NCBI GenBank assembly: GCA_934045075.1
Contig: OW203736.1
Coordinates: 17,434,805-17,498,804 of the forward strand
Origin: Yponomeuta sedellus
Lineage: Eukaryota > Arthropoda > Insecta > Lepidoptera > Yponomeutidae
DNA length: 64,000 nucleotides
Direction: 5' to 3'
In this document: piece by piece, positions 32,950 through 44,179 of the stretch
Numbering within the stretch: position 1 is the stretch's first letter
Layout: each line of letters begins with the position of its first letter
The notes under the pieces: generated by a model
What the model saw: only the letters and a program-made list of their open reading frames with translations
What the model was told of the DNA's origin: nothing
The model's database searches: none
Made by a program: the position numbers and the translations under genes

Positions 32950-33048
32950 CCAACCCGGACTTGGCCCCCGTGGTGGAGTATGGCCTAACCTTCCTGCGAT
33001 GCAGGAAGAGACCCGTGCCCCAGCAGTGGGGACATACAAGGGTTGATA
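32950..33048 (+). repeat. RTE-like LINE 3' tail, plus orientation
   Basis: CCAACCCGGACTTGGCCCCC ... TGCCCCAGCAGTGGGGACAT ... GGGTTGATAA. Nearly the same 99 bases occur inverted at 38732-38829. This form resembles lepidopteran RTE 3' ends. Confidence 0.7.
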
Positions 33049-34210
33049 ACGATGTAAGATCCATCATTTCTGAAATCAATGAAGAACTTAAAAAATGTAA
33101 ACAATATCATGCATAAGTGGCATCGGATATAACTTACATTTCTTCTATCTTCTTCAAAACATATCCTGGCCTGGTTTCGCTATCGGTGATTAATGCCGAA
33201 ACCTTCCCTATAGTAACGATGATCTTCTGGCCCGATCGATGACGGTTACTCGCACTCTCTATAATATGAATAATTATGTTTCGTTCCGTTACCACAGGCC
33301 AGTCTTTAGGTACTTGAATTTTAGAAGTTAAGAATTCATACACAAATCAATAAAAAATCTGTATCATTCAAACCCTGTGTAAAATGAAACACCTTTATTT
33401 TTTAATCAATGTTTAAATTCGCACTGACTACCCGTCTTTTTAATTTCCTTCAGGTACGATTAAGGTACGTTTTGAACCCGATAGTTGTAGTAATCTTATG
33501 CCATACCATCCTACGCGAAAACCGTAAAAATGTAGAACAGATCTATCAAAAAAAAGGAAAAACGTTGTCATAGAGTAATTTTTATCAATAAATGTAATTA
33601 AAAGCCTAAATTTATCACCCATTGGTAGATTTGTAGCAATATTTAGACTTCTGGAAAAACTATTCAGAACGCACTTTTTAATCAAGTTGCCAGTGTAACA
33701 AAAGAGTGGAATAGTTTTACAACCCTTATACATTGATTATTGGTCAAACAGTTGTGTAAGCCTTGTATAAGCTCTATTCACTGTATAACTATCACCTTGT
33801 TATAACGCATGTATAGTGATTCTTTATTAGTTAAACTAATCAAATTTTGACACAACCCCTCAATCAAACTGAAATTGTTTTATCAAGTGACATAGTATTT
33901 ATATCCGCAATGTTGGTTAATTTTAGGTCTAATTTAATAAATAAATATGCGTAATAAATAGGCAGAAAAATATGATCAAATTAATAAAACCACAAGTGGT
34001 TTAAAGTGGTGATAAAGATACTCATACTGTAGATAAGTATATAGGCTAAGCTAGACATTTTGAAAAGACTGCACATATAGTTTATTTTTTCTTTTTTACT
34101 GTGATCCAGAATCCGAAACTAGCCCTAAGTTAAATTTGAAGTCACAGAATATGTTATGTTATGCTATAATGATTAATGAATGAAAAACTTTGAACCCTTG
34201 AACTTGAACA
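33049..34210. other. No recognised gene
   Basis: Short frames on the minus strand (33343-33134 and 33733-33440) have no motif. AT-rich; nothing else seen. Confidence 0.4.
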
Positions 34211-36054
34211 TTATCTTTTATTATAAAGATTTTTTTTCACAATAGATTCCTTAAAATAATCATTGTAAAATGTTTGTAGGGCTTCTCGCATATTTTCAAT
34301 CATAAGATCGTTCCTTTCAATCTCTGTAACCATGAAATCACAAAATGTGTACATGCAAAAATATGCTTTCTCCCTTCCGGTGCACCTCATTTGCCCTTGT
34401 ACTTGGTAATAATAGTCGTGGGTTTGATTTAATTTTATCAAACCCGTTTGATCGCAAAACCTTATATATGGTATATATTCAGGCGATTTTTTTTTATTTC
34501 TTGCCGTGAATGGGCATTTGACCTCCAGTACACAGGTTTCACCCACCAATCTATCTGGTATGGAGGCCAAAAACTGTTTTTTTGTATAGACTATGATGCC
34601 ACATTTAGTTGCTGCCAACTTTGTCAATATCTCAAATTGCCGCACTGCTTCATCTTCATATTTGATGCCATGTTTGATCGCTGGTGTCAATATGTCTACA
34701 TTTTTTACTAATTCATTAGCCAGTTTTTGCATGACATTCGAGCGTGATTTCATTATCTTTCCATAACTAGAACTATGGATTCTTAAGAGTCTTTCTTTTT
34801 TCCACAGCTTTTTGTTTGATTTTTGTTTTTTCTTCAAGTGCAAGAATTTCCTCTTCGGTGAGGATCATGCTATCTAGGAATGCCTCTTCATTTATTTTTT
34901 CCAGATAGTCATGATCCCTAAAAACACTGGCTTTGTCAGCAGGTTTTTATCAAATGAGCCACAGGCATGGTAGATGTTGATGGCAGGCCGCAAAAGTTTG
35001 CAAAAATTATTGGTATAAATTTCTGCAGTCTATTGTAGGCCTTGGGTCAAACGCCTTCATTTTCTTATACTGTTCGTCATTGAACTTGAGTTTTATATCC
35101 TCAGCCTTGTATGGTGCTCCAGAATATAATTTTGTGGGGTGATGGAATTTTGATGGAATTTTTGTACCATGCTCGTGACACTGTTTTTAATTTTTATTGA
35201 TTTCTTTATGTGCATATCAATGATGCCCAAGACAACTACCAACACATGTTTGCATTGGGAATACGGTCCCATACCAGCGGCACATTCATACTGTGCTTCT
35301 ATTATGAGGTGATTTTTTAATTTAACAGCCACATTGGCAGAAAAATCTCATCATACATGTTGCGAGATGTAGCTAGGTCATCCCTTTCAGTCGTCTGACA
35401 AAATAGCTCCAAGTCCTCTGTGCTTAGGGCCGGCATTGTAGAGTCACTAGTGACATCGTGGAAATAATGAGGCGTTGGTACAATAATTTTGTACACCGAT
35501 TCTGGGGTCGTCACAAGAGGTCCGAAGAGTTTGTCATAATCTTCAAGTCTGCAACAATAAATAGGGTAGGTGTAATGTAGCCATACATAAATTTAGACTA
35601 TCTTTAAAAGAGTCCATTAGGACTATGACGGACTTATTGTAAAACCTTTTCATACACGTGCGTGTACGAGTATAGTGTAAATAAGAGCACATTTTAAGAT
35701 TTGCTCATATGGCGACATGTACATTTAACGATTTGCTCATATTGCGACCTGCACCTTCTGCGATTTGCACATATTGCGAACTGCGCCTTCTGCGACTTGC
35801 ATAACGATTTGCTTCTTGCAGCTTGCACATCGATCCACGGATCCTACAATATACCAAACTGAATTTGGAAGTACCTACCTAACAATTTTCACCCACATTA
35901 CTAAAATAGAATCTTTCGTTTAAGTTTAATTTACATACCTCCGAACGAGCATCGCTTTATTTCACGAACATTTCGCATTGCGTTTACGAAGCTCTTTTTT
36001 CAGGTCAGTTAAAGACCAAGAGCCGTAATCCTTTGTCACTGTTGATGAGCTCAT
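34211..36054 (-). pseudogene. SAP-SWIM-YqaJ nuclease gene, broken
   Basis: Three domains can be read in order. At 36054-35939, MSSSTVTKDYGSWSLTDLKK then ELRKRNAKCS, a TGA, and NKAMLVRR make a SAP (DNA-binding) motif with a stop in it. An intron follows to about 35551. At 35340-35210, ECAAGMGPYSQCKHVLVVVL is a SWIM zinc finger (CxCn-CxH type, first Cys pair lost to a frameshift). The frame 34843-34211 is a YqaJ-type exonuclease: RLLRIHSSSYGKI, LASIPDRLVGETCVLEVKCP (catalytic Asp and ExK) and YYYQVQGQMRCTG. In phage relatives YqaJ trims DNA for recombination. The eukaryotic gene family is common in insects and may itself be element-borne; no inverted repeats were found. Several frameshifts, so inactive. 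Confidence 0.75.
35698..35830. repeat. Degenerate tandem repeat in an intron of the YqaJ relic
   Basis: Phrases GATTTGCTCATAT(G/T)GCGAC, GATTTGCACATATTGCGAAC, GACTTGCATAACGATTTGC recur about every 37 bases, with CTGCACCTTCTGC and CTGCGCCTTCTGC between. Three to four units. Confidence 0.6.
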
Positions 36055-36329
36055 GACAAAATCAAAGTCCAGTACACATGCAGGGGTCAATCGGAGCGGC
36101 AAGCTAGTGTCCAAGTTACACGCGGAGGTGAGTCGAGGAAAGAAGGTACAGAAGTCCGAAAGAATAGCCGGGGTCGTCGTAATAATCACTAGAAAAACAG
36201 GATAACAGTACATTCGCTTAACCACAGGAGAAACAGAATGATAGAATGATGCTAAGTATGATGATTGATGACGATTACGGACAGGACGGGGTTGCCAGAT
36301 GTGAGTTTTCAAATATACCAAAATTGGTT

Positions 36330-36999
36330 TAAAAATTACCCAAAATAGAAGTGTTTTTAAATACCATGTTTATTTCTATTTCGTATATGAACAGCGCCGA
36401 GCATTATGCAACAAAAATAATTCCTTAAACAGTTCTTATAGATAATCGGCATCTGCTCCGTTACATCATATACATATTCTGAATTAATATGTTTTTAACA
36501 TTTTTGCGGCTGGGTCAAAACTTCAGCATCCACCAAGGGATGAGAAACCATATTTTTTACTCTCTTTATATGATTTGTTGTTTGACAGACGTCCTTAACT
36601 TATTTTTGATTAAGTCCATAATTAAGAATTTTTTTTTCAACACTCGCATTAGCGAACGGCAAACTCAAGAGGGTCGTGGCCATTTCCCTATAGGAGGGAA
36701 TGCAATTTCACCAGCGGCATTTCTGTAAGACGAAAAAAGCTATTCTAAATTTAGGTAAAGTATAGGTGTGTACCCCATGGCGGTCAGTTAGTTACTTTTT
36801 TTACATGATTACTCTGAATTGTTTCTTTTTTCTCCACCTGTAACTACTTCTGCTCCTACCATCAAGCGACTTTAAATTGTTAACTGATTCTATTGTTTGA
36901 TCACTTTCAAACGATTATATTTTAGCCAAAATTTCCCTGCCAGGTAAAGTCTACAAACATTTAACGGAGGTAGGCTAAGCTCACTCTACATCACATGTA
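36330..36999. other. No recognised gene
   Basis: The 79-codon plus frame at 36489-36728 has no recognisable motif. AT-rich, no repeat seen. Confidence 0.35.
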
Positions 37000-37128
37000 T
37001 AGGTGTACTTTTTATGAAACCTCCAATTATTCGCATTGCTTGATTCTGAACTTTATCAAGTTTATAGAGAGGACTATTAGCGCTACAACCATACAAAAAA
37101 CTACCGTAGACTACTTCGAATAATAGAT
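37000..37128 (-). pseudogene. LINE reverse transcriptase fragment
   Basis: Minus strand reads FEVVYGSFLYGCSANSPLY then KLDKVQNQAMRIIGGFIKST, the conserved thumb-region pattern (KLD.VQNQALRI..G) of I/Jockey-like LINEs. Only about 43 codons survive; no tail is seen. Confidence 0.6.
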
Positions 37129-38731
37129 ATGTACAAACGTCTCAAAGGCTTTGAATGTACACCCCACGAGAAACCTGCCAAAACTTAAAAACTATTAAAA
37201 ACGGCAGAGTTTTTTTTTTGTTATTTTTGTAATATCTTTATAATTATAAACTAAAAAATATAATAAAAGGAAATTCGCTCAAACCAGTAAGAGCGTAGTA
37301 ATGGAGATATCTTAGTCTCCAATACAAAAATAAATGTTCACTCAGAATTCTCACAACTTAATGTGATTAGATCTCGAGGTCGTGACTCCTCTTTAAACCC
37401 AAACATTGTGGACCGGGGTTATTTTGATCCCAGGTCTTCTTAACTGAATTACTCTGATTAACCCGTATGTGCACAACTTTTATTTTTTCATTAATCTCAA
37501 GAAATTTATGTTTTTTTCTAAGTCTAAGGTACTTAAAAAAAACATGTGTTGAAAAATTTTTGTTTTTTTTTTTTTGAGATTTTGGCCGCCCCAATAATAG
37601 GGCACTGGGCACTGTTTGCTAAGTTTTTGTATTTAGTTAACTTTTATCATCTCCTTAGCGGTATTATAAATAAAGTAACAAGGATAAAATATATTATTTA
37701 GTAGCTTTTATCATAATTGATTAGGTTAGTGTATATCAACACTTAAGTTCGGCTAGCAAAAAATGCCGAGATATCACTTAATTATAAGCGCATTGAAGTC
37801 CATTATAGCGGAATTTGAAATTAACTTTACTCTTCCAAATCGTTGTAAAAGTGCAATTCCATTTTTTTTATTTCTTCCATAATGTTTTGAAAAGACGTCA
37901 AAAATATCTTTCAGTTTTGTTCCTCTTGGTGTTTTCCTGCTTGGCCGAATTACTTGTGAACAAATCATTGTTATCTTTTTGTTCTTTTTAGTTATGGTTT
38001 TTTACATACATACATAACCTCACGCCTGTAAACCTTTTTTCACATGAAATTTGAATAGAATCCACACACACTTTAGGTTTTTTAGTCAACAATCGCTATC
38101 CTGTTTTTTCCGGTCAGGTGATTCAAATTAAGTACTGTGATCTTAGAGTATATACTAATACTAATACTATATAAGACATCTAATGTACAACAAGAAAGCT
38201 CAATAAATATCTTATCTTATCTTACGTATAGAGAGGACGTCATGACTATACTTTTCGCGAAACGCTGTGGGGTAGAACAAACAGCAGTCCATTTTAGGTG
38301 CATTAGTCCAGGACAAGCGTTTTCCGCGAAAACACGACTAATACACGTTACGAAAATGCCGGGAAGTATGCTTAGATATTGTAATAACTACTCACCAAAA
38401 ATAAAAAAGACTGACGGAATCACTTTTCATCGGTAAGTTCTGCTAAACTCTTGATTAAACTATAGGTATACAGTAATTTTACTTTTCTCATGCTCTGTCA
38501 AATCGGCGGCTATAAATGCGGTAATTTCATACATTAAAAAAAACAGAGGTTTCAAGCACACTTAAAGTAGTAGTCATGAAAAATGAGGGAAATCGAAGAA
38601 TGTGTGACGTACATAATTTAAATATTTGAAAATAATACATGAATGAAAAAGAAATAAAAATGGTGTGAAGAGGTTTGCACCGTCACAACCTCACATCATA
38701 CTAATGATATTAAATATTGGTTAGGGTAGAT
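37129..38731. other. No recognised gene
   Basis: AT-rich. Frames at 37612-37367 (-), 37968-37774 (-) and 38137-38436 (+) show no family motif. A- and T-runs near 37205-37220 and 37561-37575. Confidence 0.35.
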
Positions 38732-39070
38732 ATCAACCCTTGTATGTCCCCACTGTTGGGGCACGGGTCTCTTCCTGCATCGCAGGAAGGTTAGGCCATA
38801 CTCCACCACGGGGGCCAAGTCCAGGTTGGTGGAGGGTTGTAAGACAGTGGCGGGTCTTACTGTCAGAAGTTATCAAGCCGCCCATGAGGCCTCTGACATG
38901 GCTTAACGACTGCCATTACATGACAGCCGGCACCAACGGCTTAACGTGCCTTGCGAAGCACGGAAGCGCTCGGAAAAATGCCACTAGCGGTAGTCGTGAC
39001 TACCGCTAGTGGCATTTTTCCGAGCGCTCAGATACGGTCCCGTGTCCAGCGTCCCGTGGGACGCTCACCC
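38732..39070 (-). repeat. RTE-like LINE 3' region, minus orientation
   Basis: The first 98 bases are the inverse of 32950-33048. The rest (GAAGCACGG, GGCTTAACGTGCC) has the look of lepidopteran LINE 3' UTR. A long perfect palindrome at 38965-39028 interrupts it. Confidence 0.6.
38965..39028. repeat. Perfect 31-bp inverted repeat (hairpin)
   Basis: Arms 38965-38995 and 38998-39028, perfectly complementary, separated by two bases (GT). Arm 1 begins AGCGCTCGGAAAAATGCC and ends GGTAGTC. Confidence 0.95.
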
Positions 39071-39385
39071 ATCCCGTATCTGACCGCGCCTGTTGTTGCT
39101 TAACCAAGTGATTGATTCCAATCACTCGCTTCGCCTAGGCCACGAGCGCTTCCGATTCGATTTTTTCGCTTGGACGATGACAGGATGGAGTCATGGATCA
39201 AATATGTCCAATAAAACCGAAGAGACGAAATATGGCTACCTTCGAACAATACATAAATTTGTATAGTATTTCTTAATGATTCGCGATACTCATAATTAAA
39301 ACGTAATTACCTTATTTCCCGATTTTTCGGAAGAGTTACAGTTGCCGTAGTCTCGGGTAGACTAAAGTGGAGAGTACAGTTAATT

Positions 39386-42026
39386 GTGTCGTATAGAATT
39401 AAAATCCGCCAGATCCAGAAAGGTGAATTTTTCAGTATACATTTTTTTTTTGCTGGTAACAATTACATTTATTGTAATTTTTTTAAATAAGGAAAAAAAT
39501 ATTACTCGACGAATTTAAATGACCTTATAATAAACAATTGAAGATTACAAAGATACTGAAATAATAACCAACTGAAAAAATTGGATTTGGCGGTTATTGA
39601 TAATGACACACGGATCTGACGGATTTTGTTTCTGACAGAAATGGATGTGGCGGAGATCGATGCCAACTACGCTAGGTCATTGTCAACTTACAGGGTGTTC
39701 TAAAATTACAGGTTAAGAGAAAGTAAAACTACCAAAAATAATAAATCTTAACTTTAATTAATATCGCAAATATTGTATCAAACACAATTGTCACTTTCTT
39801 CAAGCGGTACGCATACTAGATCTTCACGTTCTTCAGAATTGTCATTATTAACTTCAATGTCCCTATAGTAAGCTAAACTCTCAATAGTTCTCCAGTCTTC
39901 ACCAAAGTGCTTCGATAACAGGTTCGAGACATCAGCAATTTTTTTTATATTAATTTTATTCCCCTTTCGTCTTATTACAGGTTCCAATTGCGCGCAACTT
40001 CTTCCTTCCTTAGTCACATATTTTGGCTGAGTACATTCGCTTCTGTAGTTTTCCTCTCCTTGTACGCTTACATTCTGGCGTCCTTTGTGCAGTATAAATC
40101 GTTTGCAAGCATTAAATTTGAAATGCCAGCTGCCAGGAGGTTTGCATACATTAGTCACTTCGTTCTTCCAGTCATACACTTCAACATCCACCCCCAAATG
40201 TTTCACAATAGTTGCGTGTTTTGTAAATAAATTTACATACATTTGTGGGTCGCATATGACTGACATCTTCTTTACTTCCTTTTCAATTTTCGCAAATACC
40301 CTGTCGGGCGGTAAGAAGGAATGTCCAACCATAGGGAATATAATTTCAAGTTTTTTTACGTGTGGTGGTGCGTTTGAATACAACCATTTCATGCACATAC
40401 CCACTAAAATTGTATTCTTATTCTGACCGCCGCAACTGTCAGCAGTCTTACTCTTGTTTTATCGCTTGGGATATCCAAGCTGATCAATGTATCGAATACT
40501 GCACTTGCGATTTCAGATGAAGATTTTGCATGCTCATTTTCACACCAGTAATAAGTTCGTACGTTATCTAAAGCAGATTTAGAAGTACCAATAACGACTG
40601 TAAAATTGCTCATATTGAACTGCCTACTAAAGTAAGCCGCTTGGTCGGGCAGTTTAGGCAGCGCGCTGTTTTTTTGGCAATCGAATGACAGTGAAATGGT
40701 ATCACGTTCTTCCTTTTTTAACAAGTCATAAAATGCTTTGGCTTTCATGCTATGTAACCTTTTTTGGGTTATGTGAATCTGTTTCTCTTGGCCGTTAGTA
40801 GTTTCTATTTTTCGTTTTAATTCAAAACATCTGGAGCAAGTATCTTTCAAGGGAGAGCCAAAACCAACATTGTACTTGCGGTTAAAGATTTGTCTGAAAA
40901 ATGACTGTTTTACCTTTAGATAGGGGGTACTTGCAACTTGCTCTTCATACATTTTCCACAGTTTTTTTTATGTTTAATTCAGGTGGCAAGTACAGTCTTA
41001 CAGACGATTTGGCCCTGCAATAATGAGGTTCGGCTGCTTCTATGGACTCAATAAATGTCATTACACTTCTTTGCCTCTGCGCATATCGATCTTTTTTGTG
41101 GTTTCCACCTCGATTCTCTTTAGCAACACTGCCTCCATCTTTAAAAGATCTCTGTAGAATGCCTGTAACTCTATCTTTCCCCACTTGTAATATTTTAACA
41201 AAAGCACTTTTGCATACCCTGACCTGTTTGTGAGGATTTTTTATTGTGACATAGTATTCTGCACTTAAATTCTTTGGTCCTCTAGACTGATCTTTGAGCC
41301 TTTTTCTGTGGCATTTGGAGAGACGGCAATGTTTTAGTATAAAGTTGTCTTGGCTGACTTTGTTGTTCAATTTGTAGAAATTCTGGTGAAACCGAGCAAC
41401 ATCTTGCGTTTTTAGTGCAAGGCATTTAAAAGTAGAATTCGTTTTGTGCTTACATTTTGGGAAAGATGGCAGTTTTTTCGCAGAATATCTGAAAATAAAC
41501 AATACATAATTTAGACACGAATCCGTTTTTAGCATTCCATACACGAAGGGTGCTAAATGGGACTCTATTACTTTGATTCTTTGATTCTTCTGCCTGTCTT
41601 AAAATACTATCTTTGGAACCATAATAAGTAGCTAGTTGAAATTTTCACTTTTCTATTTTTCTATTTTTTTTAGTAAATCGGACATTGTTTTGATGAAAAT
41701 TCACGATAAAACCCGGCACGAAATCACAAACAAAAGCATGAGCGGCCATTACTGTATTTAGTAACGCCATGACGCTTGTCTGTCAAAATGCTTTTCTCTG
41801 ATTGGTTGAGGTGGATGTAGCGGCTTTTGATGCTGTCTTGTCAAAGATCTGGCGTGTTTTGAAATGAAACGCAAGAAAAGTACGTGAATTAACTAGGATT
41901 TAACTGGGTTTGAAAGATTATATATATATATTATTGGACCATAGAGCTCAAGATACTGAATCCATAGACTACAAAAGCTTTTTTTCCCCAAAACTGGATC
42001 TGGCGGAGTTTGTTACTATACGACAC
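39386..42026. mobile_element. TIR-bounded DNA transposon carrying a DUF7869-like protein
   Basis: The left end GTGTCGTATAG (39386) and right end CTATACGACAC (ending 42026) are perfect inverted repeats of 11 bp. They continue imperfectly through CCGCCAGATCCAG (39406-39418) and its complement CTGGATCTGGCGG (about 41994-42006). AATT abuts both ends, as part of the repeat or a 4-bp duplication. The motif GGAT(C/G/T)TGGCGG recurs inside both ends (39582, 39612, 39642; 41812, 41847), the pattern of subterminal transposase-binding sites. One gene, minus strand, fills the middle. I cannot assign a named superfamily. Confidence 0.75.
39778..41544 (-). pseudogene. DUF7869-like putative transposase (two frameshifts)
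   Basis: Three consecutive minus frames. 41544-40945: VRVCKSAFVKILQVGKDRVT and DRYAQRQRSVMTFIESIEA (N-terminal part; an acceptor-like TTTTCAG near 41488 suggests an upstream exon). 40952-40404: FGSPLKDTCSRCFELKRKIE, ISLSFDCQKNSALPKLPDQA and TYYWCENEHAKSSSEIASA. A one-base loss follows; the other frame then reads DSCGGQNKNTIL. 40404-39778: FPMVGHSFLPPDRVFAKIEK and the C-terminus. FDCQ, DSCGGQNKN and GHSFLPPDRVF/IEK give acidic residues spaced like an RNase H-fold DDE active site (inference). Related proteins are frequent 'uncharacterised' insect entries (from memory). Confidence 0.75.
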
Positions 42027-42044
42027 AATTATTGTAGGTAGTAG

Positions 42045-43165
42045 TCAGTATTCATTTTTCGCAGCTGGCCAACACACATCACTCACTACGTCAACGATCC
42101 GGTCCGGTGGTAAGGCGCTTGACATGTAATTACTTAGCACTTGATTCCACGTAATTGAAAGCTTGAAACCATCTTTTCTGTTGAAATTCTTGTGTTTTTT
42201 AATTTCAATTGCTTCCCGAACGATTCTTCGGTAATACTGTCGATCGGTTGAGAGAACTTTCGGTCGATGTAGCTTTATCCAGTGGTTCGTTTCGGCCTCC
42301 AATAAATGCTCAGCTATCGCGGATTTCTATACTTGTCTATTCTTGACTGCAGCAACGTGCTCTTTGACCCTTTCCGCGATAGACCGCTTCGTTTGGCCAA
42401 CGTAGGAGCTTCCATAACTACAGTCAATCTTGTAAACTCCTGCAGACTGTAAGGGTATGACATCCTTAGGCGTCCTTAGCTGGCTAGATACCTTAGAGTA
42501 CGGAACATATACAGTCTTCATGGAGTATTTACCTAGTACTGATCCAATTTTATCCGCGTACAAAAGGTAGAAAGGCGGGTTGTCTACACACATCTGGATA
42601 TCTGTCCCTTTTGGCACCTGCTTCTGCCTGATTTTCACCTTGTAGCCATTTCTATTTAGAACTTCCTGAACATGATCTAGCTCTCCGTCTAGATGCTCAG
42701 GGTCACATATGTCAAAGGCTCTGTCAGAGAAGATATTACTGACTGCAGGTGACTTGGATGGTGATGTGACGAAGCATGCAGGTATCGGTCAGTGTGTTTC
42801 GGTTTTCGATAAACAGTGTGCCGTAAGGAACCGTCTGGTTTTGCCATGATCTGTACATCCAGGAAAGGTATAGCCCTGTCCCTTTCCAGTTCACAAGTGT
42901 ACTTCATCTTCGGTTGAATGGAGTTGAGATGTATGAAGTATTGCTCAACTTCTTCCCACCATTGGTTGTAACACGGAAGCCTGGTGCTCGACTAGATCGT
43001 AAGTTGGTGAGTCTATTTGACTCACAATAGGGCGTAAACATTAGCCTTATGGATCTTCGGCAGTCCATACAATTTTGGTGGTTGATGTTTTTGGGCTTGT
43101 GCAACCTGTCAAACTCCTCCTGCGTGAATACACCTTCATGTTCCTTTATCATGGCACGTATTTTT
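42045..43165 (-). pseudogene. Penelope-like element with GIY-YIG endonuclease, internally deleted
   Basis: Penelope elements encode an RT joined to a GIY-YIG nuclease. Pieces in order on the minus strand: [13 protein letters not shown] and [14 protein letters not shown] (RT start, near 43100-43000); a jump removing the RT core; YFIHLNSIQPKMKYTCELE, AIPFLDVQIMAKPDG and VYRKPKHTDRYLHASSHHH (end of RT, 42930-42700); DGELDHVQEVLNRNGYKV after a frameshift; VYKIDCSYGSSYVGQTKRSI (GIY-YIG, about 42440-42380). A TAG follows VKNRQV near 42326, then in-frame KSAIAEHLLEAETNHWIKL runs to 42045. The missing RT core and the stops make it inactive. Confidence 0.85.
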
Positions 43166-43978
43166 CTTGTTACACGTTGCGAATTTCACGATACAGTTTT
43201 GTATACACTCGTGTCCTTTAAGGTAATTACGTTTAACCTAATAAATAATCGCGATTTGAGCCGTTTAATATATAACTACATAACTGTTCTGCGCATTTCA
43301 AGGAAATTAACAAATTAGTCGCAAAACAGGACGACTCACGGTGAGGCTTTAGTATGGCGAGAGTTGGCCGAAACATTAAACTTATTAACTTCTACCTTAA
43401 CTTGAACTTCAATGCCCCTAGCATACCTATAATACTTGACCACAACAACATGCGTCAATAGTCTATTTCCTCTCGTCCAACGACGCGAAAGTTGTGAATG
43501 TTTAACCCTATACTTGGCAGAATTTTTTGTTTTAGATTTTGCAAATTTTTTTTGTTCAAATAGATTCTAAGGTATTTATAGAAGGAGGAAAAAATAAAAT
43601 TACAATTTTATTAATTATGGATTTATTTAATGTATCAAATAAGGCACACTGCCAGACTCAAAAAGAATAACCTTAGAAAAACTACGTTATCATATTTGCC
43701 ACTGTACCAGGCACACAAAGTAAAAAATAGGAAACGCTTTCGAACAAAAATTATCAAAAATTATGGCTTTTAGCAATATAACACTTATCATTATTAATTA
43801 TTTAAACTGTAAATCAACAATAAGTAATAGGATATATTATTTTAAAACTTATGAATCTAAATCACCCGTAAATGAGATCCGCAATATAACGAATTGCGTG
43901 ACATAGCTTATAAAATCAGACTTACATTGCTTCTATCAGACTTATTAGACGGATTATTGATTATACTATTTTTATTTT
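43166..43978. other. No recognised gene
   Basis: AT-rich sequence with no motif. It could hold the 5' end of the Penelope-like element. Confidence 0.35.
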
Positions 43979-43982
43979 TAAT

Positions 43983-44155
43983 GCACTAACCCGTGCTAAG
44001 GAACAAATTTAAAAAACTATTTAGAGGCTAAAAATTTCACCCATGCTGGGATTCGAACCCGCAACCTCTGGCTCTGGCACGGATAGCAAGAGGTTGCGGG
44101 TTCGAATCCCGGCATGGGTGAAATTTTTAGCCTCTAAATAGGTTTTTAAACGGAT
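43983..44155. repeat. tRNA-like repeat copy d, fold-back
   Basis: Begins GCACTAACCCGTGCTAAGGA. Two copies of the tRNA T-arm half face each other: arms 44011-44069 and 44089-44147 (59 bp with a few mismatches), spacer 19 bases (44070-44088). Each arm includes the box B complement/box B (ATTCGAACCCGCAACCTCT and GGGTTCGAATCCC). Confidence 0.85.
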
Positions 44156-44179
44156 TATTGATATTTACCTACTTATTTA

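Noticed and set aside
34211..36054. Phage or bacterial insertion because of the YqaJ exonuclease domain
   Set aside because: The SAP and SWIM parts, the intron and the AT-rich insect context fit the known eukaryotic family; no other phage gene is near.
32950..38829. Composite transposon bounded by the inverted LINE tails
   Set aside because: The tails are 3' ends of separate RTE insertions, and no target duplication joins them.
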